The notes beneath the pieces are model-generated. The model had not been told where the DNA came from. It was given only the letters and a program-made list of their open reading frames with translations, and made no database searches. This document shows positions 58,062-64,000 of a DNA stretch of 64,000 nucleotides, in pieces. This stretch comes from 58-81 sp012729145 (GTDB lineage: Bacteria > Synergistota > Synergistia > Synergistales > Thermovirgaceae), in assembly GCA_040770625.1 (NCBI GenBank), contig JAXGIW010000001.1, positions 558,001-622,000 of the forward strand. The letters run 5' to 3'. The translations under genes were made by a program, and so were the position numbers. The first letter of the stretch is position 1, and every line of letters begins with the position of its first letter.

Positions 58062-59507
58062 ATGCCAATAACAAGCTCAGAGAATATCCTGAGGGTCCTG
58101 TCCGCTTTCAACCCCTGGTGGAGCACAGGTTCGATTCCCCAGCATTTCCGCAAAGGGTTCAAACGCTTTGCCTGGTCCGAGGTCCAGAAATACCTCCACC
58201 ACCCCGATATACGCAGGGCTGTAGTGCTTACGGGTGCTCGAAGGGTCGGGAAAACTACAATTCTTTACCAGACCGTCGACGATCTGTTGCAGAAAAGGAT
58301 CGACCCAAGGCGGATCCTTTTTGTCTCCCTGGATCACCCAATGCTGAAACTCTCGAACATGAGCGAAATACTTGGCTGTTTCCGTCAGAATATTTACGGG
58401 GATGACGATGTTTATTACCTGTTTGACGAAGTCCAGTACGCGGACGACTGGGATCGCTGGATAAAAACCATTTACGATACACAGGGCCAGGCCCGGATCG
58501 TGGCAACCGGTTCAACCAGCCCGGTTCTGGCGGAGAAAGCCGCCGAAAGCGGCGTTGGTCGATGGATAGTCCTAAAGGTCCCAACCCTCTCCTTCTTTGA
58601 ATACTGTGAACTGCTGCAGGCTAAAGAGCGCCCGGTGCTCCCCCCCGATATCCGCCCCACAGGGCTGTCAGGAATTGACAGAAGGGAAATGTCGGAGATC
58701 TTCGTAAAACTTTCCGGCCTGCAGAAGCACTTTCACCGCTACCTCCTGGTCGGGGGGTTCCCTGAATTGGTCCTTTCCAGCGACGACTATCTTGCCCAAC
58801 AGGTGATGAGGGATGATGTGGTGGACAAGGTCCTCAAGCGTGACATCCCCTCCCTTTTCAACATAAGGAATGTGGCGGAGCTGGAGAAGATCTTCATCTA
58901 TCTTTGCCTCTATTCCTCGAATATCATCTCGGTAGATGCAATATCCAAAGAACTTGGTGGCGTAAGCCGAACAACTGTGGAAAACTACCTGCGTTACCTT
59001 GAAAGTGCCAATCTTATCTACAGGAGCGATCCTGTGGCACTGACGGGGAAAAAGATACTGAAATCCAGGTCCAAGATATACATCGCCGATGCCGCCATAC
59101 GCAACGCCATACTGATGAAAAGCGACATCCTTGCCGATTCCGAAGAAATGGGGATCATGGCCGAAACGGCCGTATTCAAACATCTGGCCTCTTTCTATTA
59201 CAAAAACCTTACCAGGGTCGGATACTATCGTGACGGGCAAAAAGGCAAGGAGATCGACATAGTGGTCGACTTCCCGGGCGGGAAAATACTTGTGGAGGTC
59301 AAATATCGCGATGATCCTGCCATAGCCGGGAATGATGCTATCAAGGTAATGGCCGACAGGGCTGTTGCCTCCATCGTGGTGACAAAGAACGAGAACGACT
59401 ACGGCATCCAACCCCTGCCGGGTGGCAAGAGTCTTGTGAAGATCCCGGCCTATGCATTTCTTTATCTGCTGGGAAATGCCGAAAAACATGGTCATCAGGG
59501 CGCTTGA
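58062..59507 (+). CDS. AAA_14/DUF4143 ATPase (copy 3)
   Basis: 481 residues, longest of the three. Walker A GARRVGKTT near residue 60, Walker B YYLFDEVQYADDWDRW, sensor ATGSTSP. The DUF4143 end has GKEIDIVVDFPGGKILVEVKY, the clearest PD-(D/E)xK-like pattern of the set. ATG 58062 is used; TTG 58047 is possible. It is followed by a 700-bp repeat region and the AbiE pair. Function unknown. Confidence 0.83.
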   Translation: MPITSSENILRVLSAFNPWWSTGSIPQHFRKGFKRFAWSEVQKYLHHPDIRRAVVLTGARRVGKTTILYQTVDDLLQKRIDPRRILFVSLDHPMLKLSNMSEILGCFRQNIYGDDDVYYLFDEVQYADDWDRWIKTIYDTQGQARIVATGSTSPVLAEKAAESGVGRWIVLKVPTLSFFEYCELLQAKERPVLPPDIRPTGLSGIDRREMSEIFVKLSGLQKHFHRYLLVGGFPELVLSSDDYLAQQVMRDDVVDKVLKRDIPSLFNIRNVAELEKIFIYLCLYSSNIISVDAISKELGGVSRTTVENYLRYLESANLIYRSDPVALTGKKILKSRSKIYIADAAIRNAILMKSDILADSEEMGIMAETAVFKHLASFYYKNLTRVGYYRDGQKGKEIDIVVDFPGGKILVEVKYRDDPAIAGNDAIKVMADRAVASIVVTKNENDYGIQPLPGGKSLVKIPAYAFLYLLGNAEKHGHQGA

Positions 59508-60154
59508 GACTCAATATCTGGTCCGATTCTACGTTCAGGTCCCTGTCTTTGTTGCCATCTCGAATCCCGCTCACCGGCGGAGATCTGCATTTGCCTCTGT
59601 TGTCATCCCGAGCGAAAACGAGGGATCTGGTTTTGCATTGAAACCAGGACCAGATTCCCGCCGGTGGGCGGACGTTCCGCTTCGTCATTTCATTCCTCAG
59701 AATGACAATCCACGATTCACGATATACGGATCCTGCTCTTCCCGCCTACTGAAGCCTTGCTTTTGCCTTTACTTTGCGCCCTACCCTACGCCGACAGCAT
59801 GCCGGCCAGGTCAGAGCGAAGCCTGCCGACATAGTCCCGACAAGGTCCCGAGGTGCTGTAACGAGGGAGGTGCATTAACGAGGGGGGTGATCCAACGAGG
59901 TGCATTGTCTGTGGTGCAAATATTTTTAGGTCTTTGCCTTGGCTTACCTAAAAAATAGCTCTTCTACCCTACGCTGGCGGTACGCCAGCTAGGGCAGAGC
60001 AAAGCCTCCCGAAGCGTTTCAATGAGGGGCTGCGTCTGCGTCCCCTGCGGTGAAAAAAGGTTTTGGTTTTGAATTTCCTGTCGCCTGCTGCCTGACGCCT
60101 GCCTCCTTGTTTCAGGTCTTCCTTCACCCTTCAAACTTGCCCTCCTGCTCTCTC
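59508..60154. repeat. Large repeat mosaic (palindromes, 17/18-mer, nonamers)
   Basis: No gene seen. Palindromes lie at 59784-59812 and 59967-59995 (CCCTACGCTGGCGGTACGCC form). The 17/18-bp unit GAGGTGCTGTAACGAGG lies at about 59850-59900 with two drifted repeats. A degenerate nonamer, GTCTGCGTCCCCTGCGGTG, is near 60037-60055. Confidence 0.7.
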
Positions 60155-60182
60155 TTGCCATATGTAATAAAAATTGTATAAT
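60155..60182 (+). promoter_or_regulatory. Promoter of the AbiE operon
   Basis: TTGCCA, 16-bp spacer, TATAAT at 60177-60182. TTGTA-N10-TACAA (about 60175-60194) overlaps the -10 region, as expected for AbiEi autorepression. Confidence 0.65.
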
Positions 60183-60207
60183 AATACTTACAAAAGGAGT
60201 GGCAAAA

Positions 60208-60831
60208 ATGGCTGAAAACATAACCAGGGCAATAAAAGATCAAATAAATAAAAAGGGCAGAGGCTGGATCTTTTCTCCCAAAGACCTGTCAAGGCTTGGT
60301 TCCTCGGAAGCCGTTCATGTGACCCTTCACAGGCTGGAAAAACAGGGCAAAATCCGAAGGGTGGCTCGTGGACTTTACGATCTTCCCAGGTACAGTAACC
60401 TTCTCCAGTCAAACCTGAGCCCTGACATCGACCAGGCTGCCCATGCCCTGGCCAGGAAATTCGGGTGGCGGATAATCCCGAACGGAAACGTCATTCTCAA
60501 CATGATGGGGATATCCACCCAGGTCCCCGCCAGGTACGAATATCTTTCCGATGGTCCATACCGGAAATTCCGGATCGGGGGTACGGAAATTTCTTTCCGA
60601 AAAGTTGCCGTGAAAGAAGCATCCTTCAGATGCTCCGAAAGCGTTCTTGTCGTTCAGGGACTGAGGGCCCTTGGTCCAAATGCTATAGACGACAGGGCTA
60701 TAGAAAAAATTAGGGCATGGCTCCCGGAAGGGATGAGGAGAAAAGTCCTTGAGGATACTCGAAACGTTACCAAGTGGATCTACGACGCTATCCGAAAGAT
60801 CTGCAGGGAGGAACATAATGCCGCATCTTGA
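60208..60831 (+). CDS. AbiEi-type antitoxin
   Basis: 207 residues. The N-terminal winged-helix (RGWIFSPKDLSRLGSSEAVHVTLHRLEKQGKIRRVARGLYDLP) is the AbiEi antitoxin DNA-binding domain. The rest is the DUF6088-like C-terminal domain with YEYLSDGPYRKFRIGG. It represses its operon and neutralises the downstream nucleotidyltransferase. ATG 60208 has AAAGGAG 8 nt upstream. It overlaps the toxin gene by 14 bp. Confidence 0.87.
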   Translation: MAENITRAIKDQINKKGRGWIFSPKDLSRLGSSEAVHVTLHRLEKQGKIRRVARGLYDLPRYSNLLQSNLSPDIDQAAHALARKFGWRIIPNGNVILNMMGISTQVPARYEYLSDGPYRKFRIGGTEISFRKVAVKEASFRCSESVLVVQGLRALGPNAIDDRAIEKIRAWLPEGMRRKVLEDTRNVTKWIYDAIRKICREEHNAAS

Positions 60832-61810
60832 CATGTTCTCTGCCCGGGATCTAGAAGACCTCTGCCGGGAAACTTCCACCAAAATGAAGGTTGCCCCCAT
60901 TGTTGTCGAAAAGGACTACTGGACATGCTGGGTGCTGGACCGCCTTTTCTCAGATCCCCTTGTCAGTGAACAGATCATGTTCAAAGGTGGTACCACCCTT
61001 TCAAAAGTCTTTGGCCTGATCGAACGTTTTTCAGAAGATATCGATCTGATACTGAATTGGGAGATGCTAAAAGAAAAAATGGGCCCTATCGAAGCCCAAC
61101 GCAGCAAAACCGGGCAGGACAAGTTCAACAAAGAAAGCGTCGAAGTATCAAGAGAGTATCTAAAAGAAGAGTTTCACGATAGTGTCCGCAAGGCTCTTGG
61201 GGAGATAGTGCAGACAAAGATCGCTGATGATGAACCTGACGTGATCGAGATCACCTACCCCCGAAGTTTTAGGGACCCCTACTTGAGGCCAGGGATACGC
61301 CTGGAAATTGGTCCCCTTGCCGGTTGGGAGCCTAATGATAAATTCACCATCACGCCTTACGCGGCTGAAGCATTTCCGGACCTGTTTTCTAATCCTCGTA
61401 TCACCGTAAGGGCAATAAGTGATAAGAGGACCTTCTGGGAAAAAGCAACGATCCTTCATCAGGAGGCCCATAGGCCTGCCCGCAAAGATCAGCCCATACG
61501 TTATTCCAGGCACTACTATGATCTTATGCGGATGGCTGTCTCTTCAAAAAGACAGAACTATCTGGAAAGAGTAGACCTGCTGGAAGAAGTGGTTTCCTTC
61601 AAAAAGAAATACTATCCCTGTGGGTGGGCCTCGTACGATTCAGCAAAACCCGGTTCGATGAAGTTGGTACCTCCCAGGGAAAGGATAAGAACCCTGGAAT
61701 TAGATTACCAGCAGATGAAGACCATGATATTTGGCGAGGCCCCTGAATTTGGCATGATATTGGAAACACTTCAGGACCTTGAAGACAGCATCAACGTGGT
61801 TCCTCGCTAA
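60818..61810 (+). CDS. AbiEii-type nucleotidyltransferase toxin
   Basis: 330 residues. The four-motif AbiEii pattern starts FKGGTTLSKVF (57-65) and FSEDIDLIL (71-79), with a conserved Lys in the later RPARKDQPIRYSRHYYDL region. Such toxins transfer nucleotides to a target (tRNA in the MenT relatives) and give type IV toxin-antitoxin or abortive-infection behaviour. ATG 60818 has GGGAGG upstream; a longer reading from 60749 would start inside the antitoxin gene. Confidence 0.87.
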   Translation: MPHLDMFSARDLEDLCRETSTKMKVAPIVVEKDYWTCWVLDRLFSDPLVSEQIMFKGGTTLSKVFGLIERFSEDIDLILNWEMLKEKMGPIEAQRSKTGQDKFNKESVEVSREYLKEEFHDSVRKALGEIVQTKIADDEPDVIEITYPRSFRDPYLRPGIRLEIGPLAGWEPNDKFTITPYAAEAFPDLFSNPRITVRAISDKRTFWEKATILHQEAHRPARKDQPIRYSRHYYDLMRMAVSSKRQNYLERVDLLEEVVSFKKKYYPCGWASYDSAKPGSMKLVPPRERIRTLELDYQQMKTMIFGEAPEFGMILETLQDLEDSINVVPR

Positions 61811-62458
61811 GGTGTGTCAATACTTCCTGTCCCTGAAGATCATGCTTTTTTCAACTCATTCTCTGCAATTCGGAACTGATCCGACGGTTTGCCATCAACG
61901 ATACCTTGTCTGGGATGAAAAGGTTTGGCTCTGGCTTTTCCCGTTCACCGTTGACAGTTTACCGTTTACGCACTTGCCTTTATCCTCCATGAGCAATAAA
62001 ATTACTCGTAATAGGGTCTGTAAGTCGCACCCTGGCGCTCCGCTTGGGGCACCTTGTAACTCGTAACTCGTCCTCTGCGGTGGAAAGGTTTGGATTTCCA
62101 CTTGATCCTAACAAAAATATTTCTTGCCCTTCTCTGCGGCCCCACCCTCTGCGTACTCTGTGGTGAGAAGGGTTTGCCTTGATCCTGCGGTTGTTTTTAC
62201 CGTTCACCGTTCACCGTTCACTGTTTACCGTTTACGCTTTTGAATTTTTCGATTTACTCTTTGTGTTGAACCTTATTACCGTTGACGGTTGGCGCAGTTG
62301 GGTTTTTGTAGCGCAATTGGTTAAAATCAAGGTCTGACCCCAATTGGGTTTGCCTGTGGTGAGAAGCCCTGGTTTTGGGTTTTTGTTATTGCGTCTCACG
62401 TTTTTGTGCTTTCACGTCTCCCGTCTCACGTCTAACTTCTCACGCCCCTGGAGGTAGC
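61811..62458. repeat. Repeat mosaic with a REP remnant
   Basis: No gene seen. Heptamer arrays lie at about 61940-61972 and at 62198-62237 (a long GTTCACCGTTCACCGTTCAC run), and CGTCTCCCGTCTCACGTCTA at 62415-62434. A nonamer block lies at 62131-62166. A partial REP (AATCAAGGTCTGACCCCAA) is at about 62325-62344. Confidence 0.7.
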
Positions 62459-62992
62459 ATGCTCGACAGCTTTGTAACATCAAAAACACGCATCAAACTG
62501 CTCCTCAAATTCTTCATCAACCCCGACACCACCGCATACCTGCGGGGTCTGGCCGACGAATTCGGCGAGTCCACAAACGCCGTGCGGGTGGAGCTCAACC
62601 GCCTCTCCAGGGCCGGCATCCTCGACTCCAGGGCGGAAGGCCGCACCATCCTCTACAACGCCAACAAAAAGCACCCCCTCTTCCCCGAGATCCAGCGCAT
62701 CGTTGCCAAGACCGTGGGCCTCGACAGGCTTGTCGAACAGGTCGTCTCGCGCCTGGGGAACGTGGAGCTCGCCTTCGTCACCGGAGACTACGCCCGTGGC
62801 ATCGACTCCGGCCTCATCGACCTCGTCCTCGTCGGCGAAGTCGACGAAGCCTACCTTGTGGAACTGGCAAAAAAGGCCGAAAAACTCATCGACCGCAAGA
62901 TTCGCACCCTGGTCCTTGCCCGCGAGGAGTACCAGAAACTGGAGGAGAAGTTCAAAAAAGAAAAGGCGATCCTTGTTTGGGAGAAACCTTAG
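62459..62992 (+). CDS. Winged-helix protein with degenerate nucleotidyltransferase domain
   Basis: 177 residues. An ArsR/MarR-like helix-turn-helix fills about 1-75 (TTAYLRGLADEFGESTNAVRVELNRLSRAGIL). A minimal nucleotidyltransferase fold follows, with GDYARGIDSGLIDLVLVG, where the usual GS is GD and only part of the acidic pattern remains, so catalysis is doubtful. Probably a regulator. ATG 62459 has GGAGGT 4-5 nt upstream. No partner toxin is adjacent. Confidence 0.78.
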   Translation: MLDSFVTSKTRIKLLLKFFINPDTTAYLRGLADEFGESTNAVRVELNRLSRAGILDSRAEGRTILYNANKKHPLFPEIQRIVAKTVGLDRLVEQVVSRLGNVELAFVTGDYARGIDSGLIDLVLVGEVDEAYLVELAKKAEKLIDRKIRTLVLAREEYQKLEEKFKKEKAILVWEKP

Positions 62993-63134
62993 AAGCGAAA
63001 ACAACACCGAGTCGCTCTGCTCCAAGCGGAGCGACGGGGCGTACCCCCTCGTTAATATGCCTCCCTCGCTACACATCCTCGGGACCTCGTCGGGACCAGG
63101 TTCTTCAGCTTGTCTAGAGGCTACTAGTCACAAG
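62993..63134. repeat. 17/18-mer remnant between convergent genes
   Basis: CCCTCGTTAATATGCCTCCC and CGGGACCTCGTCGGGACC at about 63047-63098, inverted relative to the copies near 48985 and 59850. No gene is seen. Confidence 0.5.
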
Positions 63135-64000
63135 TTACGAGTCACGGCTTCTCCTGCCCTTCCCGCAGGTGAGTTCCAGCCCCCTTCTCAGGGTATAGGG
63201 GGGCTTGAACTCCAGCTCCTTCTTGAGCCTCTCATGGGAGACCACAAGCGAGCGGGTAAGCTTCTTCACCATCTCGCCCTTCCCCGAAAAGCCGGCCACC
63301 TTCTCAAGCAATCCTGTCGGGGAGTAGAACAGGCGCGGCTTAACCCCCATTACGGCAGCGATAGCCTCTATCAGTTCCGGGGTGGAGGGCTTCTCGTCGT
63401 CCGCTAAGTGATAGATCCCCCCAGCCAGGTTCTCCGCCTCCAGTATCTTCCCGACAGCCGCTGTAAGGCTCCCCGTGAAGAGAAGGCTCCTGGCATTCTT
63501 AACCCCGCCCAGGGGGAGGGGGGTCCCCTTTTCAACCTCTTCCATCAGCCTCAAAAAATTTCCCTTCACTCCGGGGCCGTAGACCAGGGGGGCGCGCAGG
63601 ATAACGGTGCCCATCTTGCCCCGGTACTTGAGGATCATCTCCTCGGCCTCCCGTTTTGTGACCCCGTAGGAGTCTGCGGGATGGCAGGGCGAATCCTCGG
63701 CAAATGCCTCGCCGGGGGCCGTCTCCTCGCCCACGGCCTTGATGGAGCTCATGTAGATGAACCTTTTCACGCCCGCTTTCCATGACGCCTCGAAAAGCGC
63801 TTTCGTAATGTCCACATTGATATGCCTGTATTCGGACAGGTCCGACAGGCTCCCGCTCTCCTGCGTATGGGTCTTTGCTATCAGGTGGACCACGGCATTC
63901 ACTTCTGACGTGATCTCCCTCCATGCCTTCTTGGAGAAGGGGTCCTGAATGGTGACGTGCTCATACTTTTCTTCCTTCGGGAAAGGGGAGTCCAGCCACC
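63135..64000 (-). CDS. NAD-dependent epimerase/dehydratase (5' end beyond window)
   Basis: The frame is open to the window edge, giving at least 288 residues; the nucleotide-binding GxxGxxG start is outside. Visible SDR features are VVHLIAKTH, YMSSIKAVGEE (Ser), SYGVTKREAEEMIL (Tyr-x3-Lys), and RAPLVYGPGVKGN. It is of the UDP-glucose 4-epimerase/WbpV-like type, usually found in surface polysaccharide loci together with a polyprenyl-phosphate sugar transferase. A GTG at 63902 would give a truncated product and is not the true start. Confidence 0.82.
   Translation of the reverse strand, partial: WLDSPFPKEEKYEHVTIQDPFSKKAWREITSEVNAVVHLIAKTHTQESGSLSDLSEYRHINVDITKALFEASWKAGVKRFIYMSSIKAVGEETAPGEAFAEDSPCHPADSYGVTKREAEEMILKYRGKMGTVILRAPLVYGPGVKGNFLRLMEEVEKGTPLPLGGVKNARSLLFTGSLTAAVGKILEAENLAGGIYHLADDEKPSTPELIEAIAAVMGVKPRLFYSPTGLLEKVAGFSGKGEMVKKLTRSLVVSHERLKKELEFKPPYTLRRGLELTCGKGRRSRDS

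Noticed and set aside
63135..63902. Complete 255-residue epimerase beginning at GTG 63902
   Set aside because: The frame continues upstream to the window edge with good coding sequence and the nucleotide-binding motif would be missing, so the gene is cut by the window.
1..64000. tRNA or rRNA genes
   Set aside because: I looked for the GTTCRANNC T-arm followed by CCA-type ends in the intergenic stretches and found no convincing cloverleaf, and no rRNA-like sequence beyond an 11-nt anti-Shine-Dalgarno match.

Overview
Organism. The window is moderately GC-rich bacterial DNA and contains no rRNA, tRNA or CRISPR array that I can recognise. It encodes an outer-membrane beta-barrel carrying an N-terminal SLH domain (OmpM type), a lipid A L-Ara4N modification locus, a tungsten aldehyde:ferredoxin oxidoreductase, a glycyl radical enzyme and citrate lyase. 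These suggest a strictly anaerobic, amino-acid- or organic-acid-fermenting diderm. Synergistota is my best guess, with other OmpM-bearing diderm anaerobes as alternatives. This placement is inference; no phylogenetic marker gene is present.

Layout. 1-3.3 kb: the end of a HypD-like glycyl radical enzyme, a membrane metallophosphoesterase and a WbpP-type epimerase. 3.7-13.2 kb: envelope sugar genes. These are a phosphohexomutase, ArnA split into separate decarboxylase and formyltransferase genes, ArnC, ArnB, ArnT, a small ArnE-like transporter and UDP-glucose dehydrogenase; no ArnD deformylase is present. 13.4-23.0 kb, all on the minus strand: citrate lyase CitDEF, an isocitrate dehydrogenase-family enzyme, two complete aconitase/isopropylmalate-dehydratase-type pairs, an HD-domain protein and a GntR regulator. 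Together they could interconvert oxaloacetate plus acetate, citrate, isocitrate and 2-oxoglutarate. 23.4-26.2 kb: a glycine betaine/proline-type ABC importer. 26.5-33.1 kb: double rhodanese, TGS-domain nucleoside kinase, short LacI regulator, homoserine dehydrogenase and aldehyde:ferredoxin oxidoreductase. 33.4-34.0 kb: small-gene and small-RNA candidates. 34.2-37.5 kb: RNase HI-SWIM fusion, CobT homologue and BtuCD-like ABC transporter. 37.5-43.4 kb: FeoAB, two NifX/NifB-like proteins, Mrp, two ferredoxin-bearing MinD-type ATPases and a DUF5320 protein, with iron-type operators. 44-48.8 kb: LemA plus DUF2207, a RAYT transposase element and a baeRF (eRF1-like) protein. 49.3-63.0 kb: an accessory region with three AAA/DUF4143 ATPases, an MNT-HEPN pair, an AbiEi-AbiEii pair, an NTase-like wHTH protein, a flavin disulfide reductase, the OmpM-like porin and a DUF533 protein. 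A partial epimerase closes the window.

Intergenic DNA. Almost every gap of more than 100 bp is filled with degenerate short-period repeats. There are several 7-bp families, a 9-bp family, a 17/18-bp tandem unit, a GC-rich palindrome and RAYT-associated REP sequences. Some of them form near-perfect long inverted repeats. This mosaic is the most conspicuous structure that gene annotation does not explain.

How the genes may work together. Ugd makes UDP-glucuronate for the Arn enzymes, which would put a cationic sugar on lipid A. The hydratase, dehydrogenase and lyase block could run reductively from 2-oxoglutarate to acetate and oxaloacetate as an electron sink, or oxidatively as a broken TCA arm. 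Iron uptake and the Mrp/NifX/MinD proteins look co-regulated.
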